Shown: positions 51,024-60,489, numbered from the stretch's first letter. The stretch: DNA of 64,000 nucleotides from JAPPHA01 sp965242975 (GCA_965242975.1 CBDETS010000007.1:620001-684000), one strand, 5' to 3'. A program made the numbers and translations. The notes: generated by a model from the sequence alone, not told the origin.

Positions 51024-51983
51024 TCATAGGACCGGGGTCAGAAGAGGCTGGCCAGCGAAATGCGCAGCCAGGTTGTCGCGCACCAGCTTGCCCATGGCCT
51101 TCCGGGTTTCAACGGTGCCCGAGGCGTGATGTGGTTGAAGAAGAACGTTGTCGAGCTTCAGGAAGCGCGGATTCACTTCGGGTTCACCTTCGAACACGTC
51201 AAGTGCGGCGGACCCGAGCGCACCGCTTTCCAATGCGTCGAGCAGTTCCGCTTCATCGATGTTGGACGCCCTGCTGATGTTGATCACCATGCCTTCGGGT
51301 CCGAGAGCGGCGAACACGTCACGACCCACGATGTGGCGGGTTTCCTCGGAAGCCGCCAGCGTTACGAAAAGATAGTCGGCATGGCGCGCCAATTCCACCG
51401 GGTCGGCAATGAAGGTCCAGTCACGTGCGTCTTCCCTTGGTACGAGGTCGGAATAGGCGATGTCCATGTCGAAGCCGGCCAGGCGGCGCGCGACCTCGAA
51501 ACCGATCCGCCCGAGACCCAGAATGCCGGCCTTCGCCCCGTGGACGCGGCGCTTCAGCGGGTACAGTCCTTTCCGTGCCCAACTCCCGCTACGCACCCAG
51601 GCCTCGGCCCCGATCATGCCCCGCGCCTGGCACAGCAACATTGCAACACCCAGATCGGCGACGTCGCGTGTCAGCACGTCCGGCGTATTGGTCACCCTCA
51701 CATCGCGTTCCCGGCAGGCGTCAAGGTCGACCGCATCGAACCCGACTCCGTAAACAGAGATGATCTCGAGATTCGGACAGGCCTCGATCATCGAACGGTT
51801 TGCGCCCAATTCGCCCCGCGTTGCGATTCCGCGCATTGCCCGCCCGTACTCGGTCAGAAATGATACCGGATCCGCCACATCGAAGAACCTGTGCATCGTA
51901 AATGCTTGGTCGAGCGGGATCTGGTCCCACTCCGGAAAGGGGCCCACCTGAAGAATCTCGGGTTTCGGCATATCATTTCTCAT
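51024..51983 (-). CDS. D-isomer-specific 2-hydroxyacid dehydrogenase
   Basis: NAD(P)-dependent reductase of 319 residues, likely reducing a 2-keto sugar acid, glyoxylate or hydroxypyruvate (GhrB-like). It shows NTPDVLTRDVADLGVAMLLC, the nucleotide loop AGILGLGRIGFEVARRLAGF, the catalytic Arg region VINISRASNIDEAELLDALE and the His in LLQPHHASGTVETRKAMG. In this locus 2-ketogluconate reduction to gluconate is a sensible role. The first ATG lies just downstream of the operator; a second ATG four codons later (MPKPEILQVGPF) is equally possible. Confidence 0.88.
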   Translation of the reverse strand: MRNDMPKPEILQVGPFPEWDQIPLDQAFTMHRFFDVADPVSFLTEYGRAMRGIATRGELGANRSMIEACPNLEIISVYGVGFDAVDLDACRERDVRVTNTPDVLTRDVADLGVAMLLCQARGMIGAEAWVRSGSWARKGLYPLKRRVHGAKAGILGLGRIGFEVARRLAGFDMDIAYSDLVPREDARDWTFIADPVELARHADYLFVTLAASEETRHIVGRDVFAALGPEGMVINISRASNIDEAELLDALESGALGSAALDVFEGEPEVNPRFLKLDNVLLQPHHASGTVETRKAMGKLVRDNLAAHFAGQPLLTPVL

Positions 51984-51984
51984 G

Positions 51985-52013
51985 TTGACAATTTTGTTAT
52001 CGATAACATAGGT
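51985..52013 (+). promoter_or_regulatory. Divergent promoter with LacI-type operator
   Basis: TTGACA is followed by the perfect palindrome TGTTATCGATAACA at 51995-52008, which fills the spacer before the expected -10 region of idnO. The same site lies just upstream of the oppositely oriented 2-hydroxyacid dehydrogenase, so one repressor could silence both units. It is almost identical to the site at 58884-58897. Confidence 0.8.
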
Positions 52014-52055
52014 GGGGAAATCATATCTTGTCGAGTCAAAAAAAGGAAGCAGCAC

Positions 52056-52829
52056 ATGGCTACCGGTACCGCGATGTTCGAGCTTGGCGGAAAGACCGCG
52101 CTTGTTACCGGGTCCTCGCAGGGAATCGGGTTTGCCCTCGCAACGGGATTGGCAGAGTCCGGGGCGAGAATCGTTCTAAACGGGCGCGACACGGCCAAGC
52201 TGTCCAGGGCTGCGGAAGCATTGCGGGCAGACGGTGCAGACGTTCACGAACTGGCCTTCGATGCGACTGAAAGCGATACGGTCAGGACAGCGGTCGACCG
52301 CTATGAGCGCGACAGTGGACCGGTGCACATCCTGATCAACAACGCCGGCATGCAGCACCGCACGCCGCTTGAGGACTTTCCGGCGGACAAGTTCGAGATG
52401 CTTCTGCGCGCCAACATCGTAACCGTGTTCAATGTCGGGCAGGCCTGCGCGCGCCACATGATCGGGCGCGGCGCAGGGCACATCATCAACATTGCCAGCG
52501 TGCAGACGGCGCTGGCCCGTCCCGGTATCGCGCCTTACACCGCAACCAAGGGGGCGGTTGCAAACCTGACCAAGGGCATGGCGGCGGACTGGGCACAATA
52601 CGGGCTCAACTGTAACGCCATCGCGCCGGGTTATTTCGACACGCCCCTTAACGCGGCTCTGGTGAACGATCCGGAGTTTTCCGGCTGGTTGAAAAAGCGT
52701 ACGCCCGCGGGCCGGTGGGGTCAGGTCGAGGAGTTGGTGGGGGCGGCCGTGTTCCTGTCGTCGGATGCTTCCAGTTTCGTCAACGGTCACACGCTCTTTG
52801 TCGATGGTGGAATAACAGCGTGCCTTTAG
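52056..52829 (+). CDS. idnO: Gluconate 5-dehydrogenase, SDR family
   Basis: Short-chain dehydrogenase of 257 residues that would reduce 5-ketogluconate to D-gluconate. The nucleotide motif is TALVTGSSQGIGFALATGLA, then LINNAGMQHRTPLEDF, the catalytic Ser in IINIASVQTALARPG, the YxxxK in PYTATKGAVANLTKGMA, and GYFDTPLNAALV. NNAGMQHR is typical of the IdnO subgroup. AAAGGAAG precedes the ATG. It follows the operator and overlaps gntK. Confidence 0.92.
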   Translation: MATGTAMFELGGKTALVTGSSQGIGFALATGLAESGARIVLNGRDTAKLSRAAEALRADGADVHELAFDATESDTVRTAVDRYERDSGPVHILINNAGMQHRTPLEDFPADKFEMLLRANIVTVFNVGQACARHMIGRGAGHIINIASVQTALARPGIAPYTATKGAVANLTKGMAADWAQYGLNCNAIAPGYFDTPLNAALVNDPEFSGWLKKRTPAGRWGQVEELVGAAVFLSSDASSFVNGHTLFVDGGITACL

Positions 52830-53329
52830 CGAGCAAATTCGTGGTCATGGGTGTGTCCGGTTGCGGCAAGAGTTCGGTCGGCGCCGCCGTTGCCGATAAA
52901 TTGGGTATGCGCTTCTCCGACGGTGACGAACTCCACCCGCCTGCGAACATCAGGAAGATGTCGCGCGGCGTACCGTTGACTGACGCCGACCGCACGCCTT
53001 GGCTGGTCATGATCGGTCAAAGACTCGCGGCAATTGATGAGCCCGTCGTCATCGGGTGTTCGGCACTGAAACGCAGTTATCGCGACATTATCCGCGACCG
53101 CACGGGCCAGCCGGTCTGTTTCATCCACCTGGAGGGCAGGCGGGAGGTCTTGTTTGAGCGCATGTCGAATCGACCGGGCCATTTCATGCCCGTCTCGCTA
53201 CTGGGAAGCCAGTTGGATACGCTCGAGCCGCCGGAACCGGACGAGATCGCGATCACCGTCGATATCGACCAGCCGTTCGACCAGTTGGTCGATGCACTGG
53301 TGAGCAAGATCAGGGAGGGAAGACCGTGA
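52820..53329 (+). CDS. gntK: Gluconokinase
   Basis: ATP-dependent phosphorylation of D-gluconate to 6-phosphogluconate, feeding gnd. The 169 residues include the P-loop VMGVSGCGKSSVGAAVADKL, DGDELHPPANIRKMSRGVPL (substrate binding), TDADRTPWL, and CSALKRSYRDIIR, all diagnostic of thermoresistant-type gluconokinases. The GTG start overlaps the idnO stop by ten bases. Its own stop overlaps the decayed gene that follows (GTGA). Confidence 0.95.
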   Translation: MPLASKFVVMGVSGCGKSSVGAAVADKLGMRFSDGDELHPPANIRKMSRGVPLTDADRTPWLVMIGQRLAAIDEPVVIGCSALKRSYRDIIRDRTGQPVCFIHLEGRREVLFERMSNRPGHFMPVSLLGSQLDTLEPPEPDEIAITVDIDQPFDQLVDALVSKIREGRP

Positions 53330-53933
53330 CTCGGAATGTCGCACTTTTCGGGGCAGGCGCGACAGGAACCCGGCTTGCCGAAACCAGCGACACGCTGACG
53401 GTGTTTGATCTCGATGGCGGGAGGGTTCAAGTTCTGGTCGCAAAAGGTGCCCGCCCTGGGGACTCGGCAGCAGAAGCGGTATCCGTCAACGATGACGTCA
53501 TCTCGCGTCTCATTCTTCAGAGATCATCGACGTCGCCGTCTCCGGCCCGAGCGGTGTCGCCGAAGGCGTCAGGTTCGGAACTCTGATCACCGACAATTTC
53601 TCGATCGAACCCCAGGCCACCAAGACCTTGTCTGCCCGCGTTGCGGAGATGGGCTCGCGCTGGGTTGACAGCCCGTTGTCAGGCGGACCTCCGAAGGCAC
53701 TGATCGGTGAGCTTACGCTGATTGCAGGTGGTGAAACCGCGGATGTGGAAGACGCGCGCAACGTCTTGAAGCACGTTTCGTCCAACGACACCCATGTGGG
53801 TCCATTCGGAGCCGGCCAGGCGACCAAGCCCGTCAATCAGGTCCGGTGCGGTCCGGGTTTTGTCGCCATCGCCGAAGCAACCCGGCTTGCGCTCGATTCC
53901 GGAGTCGGCGCCGTGAAAATTTCGAGGCACTGA
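53326..53933 (+). pseudogene. Decayed HIBADH/6PGDH-like dehydrogenase
   Basis: A 3-hydroxyisobutyrate dehydrogenase-like gene in pieces. The first frame has the Rossmann start VALFGAGATGTRLAETSD but is missing part of the domain. Near 53520 the reading shifts by one frame, after which GVAEGVRFGTLITDNFSIEP, VDSPLSGGPPKALIGELTL and HVGPFGAGQATKPVNQVRCG are recognisable, including the substrate SGGP motif and the catalytic lysine region. It then ends early, lacking most of the helical C-domain. The intact ancestor was probably a 2-hydroxy-3-oxopropionate reductase-like enzyme cotranscribed with gntK. Confidence 0.85.
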
Positions 53934-54642
53934 GAGGCACTGAAAGGTGGGGGGCCGACAGCGTATTGCTGCAGGAGTATGTGCCACGGTTCGCGACCAG
54001 CGACGACTGCCGCACGGGACGCATTGATGACGTGGTAAAGGACGGGCCTAATATCGATGAGTTGACGGCGTCGTCATGTCGCCGGTTTTCGGTCGAATGC
54101 GCCAGTCGCGAGTATAGGGAACATTTGCCTGGCCCAGGGTGATTCTTTGGCAATTCGGGCAGTTCGTGTGGCGAGCGTGTGACGGGGAAGTGCTGATTTC
54201 CCGCTGCCAAACGATCCTTGTGCCGAACGCCCGGCCGCGAGTGCGAGACTGCCACACACCGCGACATCATCTACCGGCACCTGCCCGGCTCCAAGGCGAA
54301 CGCCTGGCGCCTTGCTGGACAGGCGGGCGCCTGCCGCTTCGTCTGGGGCAGCACAATGGGGCAGCACAATGACGCCCATGAGGACGCAAAGGCCAATGGG
54401 GAGAAACCACCTTCAGTTTCGTTCTTCTCGCTCGGCTCTCGACTGGTCTATTCTGTTCCGGTGCCGCTTGACGGTTATTCCGCCAACAGCGCGACCTACT
54501 GGCTCGGACTGATCTGTGGTGTCACGACGCAACGCACCGTTTTGCTTTTCGCGGAATCCGGCCGGGTATGCGACGGCACGCTTGCATTAGGGTCATCCTT
54601 CCCTGAAAACTGAACGTCAACGATACAAGTCGGGGAGCCAAT
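53934..54642. other. Gene-free remnant region with a 13-bp tandem repeat
   Basis: About 700 bp between the pseudogene and the LacI gene with no recognisable protein. GGGGCAGCACAAT occurs twice in tandem near 54345-54370. The stretch probably holds debris from the decay of the dehydrogenase gene plus the LacI promoter; GTCAACGATAC near 54616 is a weak half match to the operator core. Confidence 0.4.
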
Positions 54643-55662
54643 ATGCCGAAACCGCCCAAAATGGCCGACATTGCGAAGGCTGTCGGTGTCTCTCCGATGA
54701 CCGTATCGCGGGCGTTCCGGCAGGATGCGTCGGTCGGAGAGGCAACGCGAAAGAAGATTCTGCTGATCGCAGAGGAAATGGGTTATGTCTTCGACAGCAC
54801 CGCGTCAAATCTGCGATCGCAACGAACCGGGTTCGTTGCTGTTACCATCCCCTCGCTGAACAATTCGAACTTTGCCGACACGGTACGCGGTCTCAACGAA
54901 GTCCTGCAGGCGGCCGGATTGCAGGTATTGCTCGGTTACACGAACTACGATGTCGACGAAGAGGAGCGCCTGATTGAACAACTTCTGCGGCGGCGGCCCG
55001 AAGCCATGGTGGTGACCGGAGGACGCCACACCGATCGCGCAAGACGGTTGCTGGAAGGTGCCGGCATTCCGGTAGTCGAAACGTGGGACATCCCTAAATT
55101 GCCCGTGGGTTACACCGTCGGCTTCTCCAATGCGGACGCGATGGGCCGGATGGTCGAGCACTTGCAGTCCGCAGGCGCGCGGCGGCTGGCCTTTGTCGGC
55201 GGGGACGACAAGGGCGACACGCGCGGCACGGACAGGAGGCGAGGTTTTGTAGCGACCGCGGAACGGTTGCAACTGGACTATCAATTGATTTCGCTCGGTT
55301 CGCCGCCGGTGTCGATGCGCGAAGGGGTCCGGGCGATGGCCGGTGTCCTCGATGCGCAACAGCCGGTGGACGCCGTCGCCTGCGTATCGGACCTTGCCGC
55401 TTTCGGTGCTCTGACCGAGTGTCAGAGGCGCGGTATCTCGGTGCCAGAGGACATCATGATTGCGGGTTTCGGGGCGTACGACATCGCTGATGTCGCTTTG
55501 CCGGGCCTGACGACGATGGACGCACATTCGCTGGAAATCGGAGGCAGGACAGGCGAACTTCTGGTCGCTTTGCTGCGCGGCGGCATCGGCAATGCCACCG
55601 CGCAGACCATTTCGCATATCGAACCCACATTGCGGATTTCGGGCTCTACCGTTTCCCGGTAG
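54643..55662 (+). CDS. LacI-family regulator of the sugar-acid locus
   Basis: A 339-residue LacI/GalR-type repressor. Residues 6-30 form the HTH (MADIAKAVGVSPMTVSRAF), the hinge helix region is ASNLRSQRTG, and the rest is a periplasmic-binding-protein-like effector domain (NFADTVRGLNEVLQAAGLQV, DAVACVSDLAAFGALTECQR, IMIAGFGAYDIADVALPGLT). The sequence is GntR-like within the family, consistent with gluconate or idonate as inducer. GGGGAG precedes the ATG. Three palindromes with a TATCGATA core in the locus are its likely targets. Confidence 0.92.
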   Translation: MPKPPKMADIAKAVGVSPMTVSRAFRQDASVGEATRKKILLIAEEMGYVFDSTASNLRSQRTGFVAVTIPSLNNSNFADTVRGLNEVLQAAGLQVLLGYTNYDVDEEERLIEQLLRRRPEAMVVTGGRHTDRARRLLEGAGIPVVETWDIPKLPVGYTVGFSNADAMGRMVEHLQSAGARRLAFVGGDDKGDTRGTDRRRGFVATAERLQLDYQLISLGSPPVSMREGVRAMAGVLDAQQPVDAVACVSDLAAFGALTECQRRGISVPEDIMIAGFGAYDIADVALPGLTTMDAHSLEIGGRTGELLVALLRGGIGNATAQTISHIEPTLRISGSTVSR

Positions 55663-55697
55663 ACCCGGCCCGATTGTGTTAGGGCCGGGTCGAAAAT

Positions 55698-56837
55698 TCA
55701 GCGCTCCAGGGCACCGACACCGGAAAACCTGAATGCTTCCTCCTGAAGGGCGTCCAGTTCCTCGGCGCTCATTTGATCGTGCGCCACGGTGATTCGACCC
55801 AGGAAGACCAAGGGCAGGTCATCTGCGCGGCCTTCCAGGTCGGCCTTGATGGCTTCGGCGGTTGCTGCGCCGACGTCGTCTCCCATCCGCATCGGGGTCG
55901 CATCGAGAGTGCCTGCACGGATTGCGTCGAGTTCAAGACCGGTTCCGCCCCAGCCCGTCGAGAAGATCTCTTTCTCCTTGCCCATCGTGACCTGCGCCTC
56001 GACCGAGCCCATTGCCATGGCCGTATTCGCATTGTGAATAACGGTAGCTTCGGGATAGGCCTGCATGATCAGGGAAGTCCCTTCGAAACCGCCTTCGCGC
56101 TGGTACTCGCCATAATGCTCGTAGATCGACGTCCAGTTGCCATTCTCCTCGACACATGCCTTGAAGTCACCCGAACGTTGGTTGTCCGTGATTCCGGGGA
56201 TGCCACGGTTCATCGCCATGGTCACGTCATTCCCCAGACGGCCGAGCATGTAGTCGCACATGGTTAGCGCACCCGCGGCTGACGAAAAGTCAAACCAGGC
56301 ATCCGGTTGGTTTTCAAGGTACTTGAGAGGGGTATGAAATGCCCAGACATAGGTGCTGAACGCATCACTGCCCGCGAGTTTGGAAATGTTGTCGGCCTGG
56401 GTCGCGAGTTCGGACGGCCCGAAGATGACATAGTCATAGAGATCGGCGTCCTGCTCTACCTGGCTTGCGTAAGTCGATTGCAGCGAGTGTTCGATCTGGC
56501 GCGAAGCAAACTCGGTTGTCTCAAACTGGATGCCCAGCTCGTCGAGGCGTTTGGTCATGGCCAGGTAGTTGCGTGCCCAGAAATCCGAGACATCCGCCGA
56601 AGGGTAGATCAGTGCGATTTGCACCGGCTTGTCCTGGCTTCCGGAAAATGGAACTGCGGCGGAACCGACAACTTCCTGGAGCGCCTCAAGCTTTCCGTCG
56701 GCATTGACTTCCCCGGGAATCCAGTAATCGCGATCCTCGATCCCGGGTAGTTCCTTGAGTGGCAACTCGCTTGCAGCCCAGATCGTTCCAGCCGCCGCAA
56801 ATGTTGCCACCAGCGTGGTTGTCGTTAATAGTCTCAT
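55698..56837 (-). CDS. Sugar ABC importer substrate-binding protein
   Basis: Periplasmic binding protein of 379 residues with a signal peptide (MRLLTTTTLVATFAAAGTIW). A type I periplasmic-binding fold follows: QIALIYPSADVSDFWARNYL, KRLDELGIQFETTEFASRQI, DYVIFGPSELATQADN, MNRGIPGITDNQRSGDF, IHNANTAMAMGSVEAQV. It resembles the TorT/ribose-binding group. GGGAGGAG precedes the ATG. Last gene of the ATPase-permease-binding protein unit. The ligand is probably a sugar acid of this locus, by context only. Confidence 0.88.
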   Translation of the reverse strand: MRLLTTTTLVATFAAAGTIWAASELPLKELPGIEDRDYWIPGEVNADGKLEALQEVVGSAAVPFSGSQDKPVQIALIYPSADVSDFWARNYLAMTKRLDELGIQFETTEFASRQIEHSLQSTYASQVEQDADLYDYVIFGPSELATQADNISKLAGSDAFSTYVWAFHTPLKYLENQPDAWFDFSSAAGALTMCDYMLGRLGNDVTMAMNRGIPGITDNQRSGDFKACVEENGNWTSIYEHYGEYQREGGFEGTSLIMQAYPEATVIHNANTAMAMGSVEAQVTMGKEKEIFSTGWGGTGLELDAIRAGTLDATPMRMGDDVGAATAEAIKADLEGRADDLPLVFLGRITVAHDQMSAEELDALQEEAFRFSGVGALER

Positions 56838-56925
56838 TTGGGTTCTCCTCCCTGTGCATGAGAGCGGGACCTGCGGTGTCGCCGGGGATGCACCCCCGGT
56901 GGCACCAACCCGCGGTAAGTCCGGC

Positions 56926-58050
56926 TCATCCACTTGCCTGTGGATTGCCGGCGAAGATTGCACCGATCGCCAATAGCAAGATCAGTGCACCAATGATGAC
57001 GGCCGAGAATCGTGTCAGTTTCTGGCCTTCTGACGTCATCAATCCGGCGATCAGCCCGCCGGCTCCGTCACGGTCCTTTTTCTGCATCCATGAGTAGAGC
57101 GCCACGGACGAAACGATTACGACGCCTGACGCAACCGACTGCCAGAAAAATTCGATCCTGAGCGTTACCAGGGCATTGATCATCATCGACAAGAGCAGCA
57201 CCCCGGCAAAGGAGCCGATCATTGACGCGCGGCCGCCGAAAAGCGACGTACCGCCCACGACGACCGCCGCGATGACATGGAGGTTGAAATACGGCGCCGA
57301 TGTCGCCTGGATAGCGTTCAGCTTACCGGTCAGCATGACCCCAGCCAGTGCAGCGCAGGCACCGCAGAGTACATAGGCATAGACCTTGTGACGATTTACG
57401 GCGATGCCGGTCAACTCTGCCGCTTCTGGGTTTGATCCAATAGCGATGGTATAGCGGCCGAAATGGCTGCGGCGCAGCAGAAAGTAACCGCCTATCATGG
57501 TTGCGATTCCGATGACCACGGGGACCGGTACCAGGCCGGGAATCTGCCCGCGCCCGATTTCGGTTATGAGATCTGGAAATCGCGCCAGCACCAACCCTTT
57601 CGCGATCACCAAGGCAAAGCCGCGATAGACCAAGTCCATCGCCAGCGTGCCAATGAGGTCGGGTACATTGAAGCGCGTGATAATCAGCCCGTTGACGAGG
57701 CCCATGACCGCGCCGAGTACGAGAGCGATCGGCACCGCGACATAGACCGAGAAACCGAATTGCTTGATCAGGAATGCCATGATGATCGCCGACAATGCCG
57801 CAATCGATCCGACCGACAGGTCGATACCCCGTTGGGTGATGACAAATGTCATGGCCATAGCCATCGGCATGTAAAGCGCTGCGTCAAGAAGGATCAAATT
57901 GACGTTCGACCAGCGGAAGTATCGCGTGGGCTCAGCGATCGCCATGAAGAGAAGCAGCGCAAGGATCATCACCATGGGGCCGATGATCGCAAAATAGGGC
58001 TCGAATCGTTCGTTCAGCGTTCGGGCGGTGTGGGTGTCGGCAGCAGCCAT
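56926..58050 (-). CDS. Sugar ABC importer permease (RbsC-like)
   Basis: Multi-spanning inner-membrane protein of 374 residues of the ribose/xylose permease family: MAMTFVITQRGIDLSVGSIA, GLVNGLIITRFNVPDLIGTL, GGYFLLRRSHFGRYTIAIGS, NPEAAELTGIAVNRHKVYAY, AAVVVGGTSLFGGRASMIGS. A C-terminal extension adds one more hydrophobic helix (VIIGALILLLAIGAIFAG), longer than usual. The ATG touches the ATPase stop (TGATG). Confidence 0.92.
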   Translation of the reverse strand: MAAADTHTARTLNERFEPYFAIIGPMVMILALLLFMAIAEPTRYFRWSNVNLILLDAALYMPMAMAMTFVITQRGIDLSVGSIAALSAIIMAFLIKQFGFSVYVAVPIALVLGAVMGLVNGLIITRFNVPDLIGTLAMDLVYRGFALVIAKGLVLARFPDLITEIGRGQIPGLVPVPVVIGIATMIGGYFLLRRSHFGRYTIAIGSNPEAAELTGIAVNRHKVYAYVLCGACAALAGVMLTGKLNAIQATSAPYFNLHVIAAVVVGGTSLFGGRASMIGSFAGVLLLSMMINALVTLRIEFFWQSVASGVVIVSSVALYSWMQKKDRDGAGGLIAGLMTSEGQKLTRFSAVIIGALILLLAIGAIFAGNPQASG

Positions 58051-58808
58051 CACGCGGCCTCCTTCGCACCCACGATCATTCCGAGGACTTCCTGATTATT
58101 GGACTCGGTGGTCCTGACGAAACCAACCCGTTTCCCCCGGCGTTGAACATGGATACGGTTGGAGACTTGGAATACTTCATCGAGTGAGTGGCTGATCAAA
58201 ATGATCGCGAGGCCTTGTGCTTTCAGCGTTTCGATAAGATTGAGTGTACGGGCAGTCTCTTGTGGTCCGAGGGCCGCCGTCGGTTCGTCCATGACCAGAA
58301 CGCGCAAGTCTTCGTGATAGACAGCCCTGGCAATTGCCACTGCCTGGCGCTGGCCGCCCGACAGGCTTTCGGTCGGTGCTTCCAGGGACTTCAGCTTGAC
58401 GCCGAGGCGATCCATCAACACGCGCTCGGTCTCCGTTCTCATGCGCGCGATGTCGAGCACGGTGATGCCCATCACCTTTTTCGTCAGTTCGTTGCCCAGA
58501 AACATATTTGCCGCCGGATCCAGATGATCGGCGAGCGCGAGCGTCTGATAGACGGCGTCGATGCCCTTGGCGATTGCGTCAGCGTGGCTTGCGAAGGAAA
58601 TCGGCTCTCCGGCCAGCGACATGCTGCCAGCTGTCGGTTGATAGACACCCGTAAGAATCTTGATAAGCGTCGATTTGCCGGCACCATTGTCGCCAACGAT
58701 GGCGAGAACCTCTCCTGCATACGCGTCGAGATCGACTTCGGACAGTGCGGTTACCCCACCAAAGCGCTTGGTGATGCTGCGCATCTCGACCAAGGGGGTG
58801 TCTGTCAT
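58050..58808 (-). CDS. Sugar ABC importer ATPase, single domain
   Basis: Nucleotide-binding subunit of 252 residues, with one domain only (FrcA-like) rather than the fused pair of RbsA. Walker A is VGDNGAGKSTLIKILTG, the signature LSGGQRQAVAIARAV, Walker B VLVMDEPTAALG, and the switch histidine SHSLDEVF. GGAGG precedes the ATG. First gene of its unit, preceded by the operator at 58884-58897. Confidence 0.94.
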   Translation of the reverse strand: MTDTPLVEMRSITKRFGGVTALSEVDLDAYAGEVLAIVGDNGAGKSTLIKILTGVYQPTAGSMSLAGEPISFASHADAIAKGIDAVYQTLALADHLDPAANMFLGNELTKKVMGITVLDIARMRTETERVLMDRLGVKLKSLEAPTESLSGGQRQAVAIARAVYHEDLRVLVMDEPTAALGPQETARTLNLIETLKAQGLAIILISHSLDEVFQVSNRIHVQRRGKRVGFVRTTESNNQEVLGMIVGAKEAA

Positions 58809-58883
58809 GACAGCCTCCACCGGGTTGAGTTACCCTAAACGTTACGTAAGGGTTGTGTCTGAGGCGCAAAAGGTCAAGAGAAA

Positions 58884-58897
58884 AGTTATCGATAACA
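58884..58897. promoter_or_regulatory. LacI-type operator before the ABC importer
   Basis: AGTTATCGATAACA, a palindrome that differs by one base from the site at 51995-52008, lies 76 bp before the ATPase start. A TTGACC sequence just downstream of it on the minus strand could be the -35 box. Same predicted regulator as the other two sites. Confidence 0.75.
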
Positions 58898-58944
58898 GAA
58901 TAAACTGAGGTCAGGTAAGTAAACATTTTAAAAACAACAAGGTA

Positions 58945-59663
58945 AGCATGTCAAAATTGGGGTTCGCCATGACTGATTCGAGAATGTCCGTCGGTCGCGA
59001 TTATCGGGGAGGGCGCAGATGGGCGGAAAAGGCGATGACCGGGGCGGGTCTCTCGGGTTGCCCTCCGAATCGCATCGCAACGTTTTCTTGGCAAACGATG
59101 GGTCACCAACCTTGGTCGGCGTCCCGAACCCGGCATGGGGCGACAAGTATTCCGGCCTGAACGACGGCGAATTCCCGGGTTTCTACAGGTCGCTGTCGGT
59201 CAATTGGCCACGTCGGAACCGGACATGGACCGGCGGAAGGGGCTCAAGCCCCTGGTCCGGATGGTACGCAAACTGCGGAGCGCGAGAGTCCGATGCCTGC
59301 TGTGGTGGCGCCGAACGAGGATTTCAGTCCGGAACAGATTTACTGGCGCCATACGGTGGGCCGAGCCTGGACGACCGAACTCCGGGCGAACCCGAGAACC
59401 GGCCAGGTCGAACCGGTGTCCCGGGAGAACCTGTGCCCGTGTTGTCGTTCCTGGCCCGGATGGCGAACCTCGGCGACAGGACCGCCCCGAGTGATTTCGG
59501 CGGCTTTGTCATGGAGGGTGCGGAACACGACGTCATCGAGTTGCACTTGCGGACGAATCGGCGATGTATGACCGGGGTATGACGAGTCCGGCGTGTGAAC
59601 GATATCCGGTTTCCCGAAACTGGCGCGCCCGCGTGTCATGACGGCGGCGATATTTTCTGCTCC
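58945..59663. other. Gene-poor stretch, probably decayed sequence
   Basis: Frames up to 187 codons are open, but none has a recognisable domain; one plus-strand frame (containing EDFSPEQIYWRHTVGRAW and a CPCC) has a protein-like look and may be a transposase or phage remnant. Nothing is annotated as a gene. Confidence 0.35.
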
Positions 59664-60489
59664 TGTGCACCCGCGGCTCGCCGGAGGGAGTGCAGCGAGA
59701 CTAGCTGCTGTGCTTGCGGGTGAAAGTCCCGCCGACGCAATTCTCAGTTTGGCGTCGTAGTGATATCCGGCAGGCGCACGGGGTGACCCGACGACCTGAA
59801 AGCCCGGAAGTAAAAGCCCTGGAAGGCCGGGAGGACGCTGAGCCTCTCAGGTCTGGTCAGCTCGGGGGGCAAGCAAACAGGAGGGCCGCAGCGAAAGCGA
59901 ACGGATCAGACGCCGAAATCGGGTCCCGCACGAAGCTGATTCAAGCGGACATATCGGAGATGCCAAGGGTTTCTTTCCTCTACTCGATGGCCAGTGCCGA
60001 TGCGGAAGAACTGAGGAGCACGCATCGGGTCTCCCGGCGTAAACTGAAGGTGGCAATCCTGGACAGTACAGCGGTGAAAGTCCGGAAGGTGAGGAGGGCA
60101 GACAGGATGACCCTACGAATGTCAAGGACCGGTCCTATAACCGGCGATGCCGGGAAATGGGCTGGAGCCTTCCTGACTGGCGGATGAGGTCGACAAGCGG
60201 TGAAGGGCGGGACAACATAACCCGCCTTGAGCGAGGACCTCTGGGCACAGGTGGCGTTGCCGCGGCCGGTGTTCCGCACATAGAGGCGGAATTGCACTAC
60301 GGATTGCGGCCTCGTCGAAGGGCGGAGTAAACGTGGAACCTGAACGGGGTATGGCGGGGTTGGCCTTAACCTTGAGGGCGCTGCGGAAGGCTGCGCACTG
60401 AACTGCAAGGTGCCTGATGCTTGAAGCCGTACCGTGGGAAAACCCGACGTACGGAATTTCAGGGGGGGCGGCTGGAAACGTGGCCTATG
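59664..60489 (+). ncRNA. ORF-less group II intron-like RNA
   Basis: The 5' end reads GTGCAC (consensus GUGYG-like) and is followed by CGGGTGAAAGTCCCG, a frequent domain I element. Near the 3' end TTGAAGCCGTACCG, TGGGAAAACCC and GACGTACGGAATTTC resemble catalytic domain V: the AGC triad, a hairpin with an A-rich loop, and the bulged lower stem. AACTGCAAGGTGCCTGATGC before it, and GGGGGGCGGCTGGAAACG after it (domain VI-like), are also familiar from bacterial introns. No reverse transcriptase or maturase frame exists inside, so it is either ORF-less or a deleted remnant. Boundaries are approximate. Confidence 0.55.
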
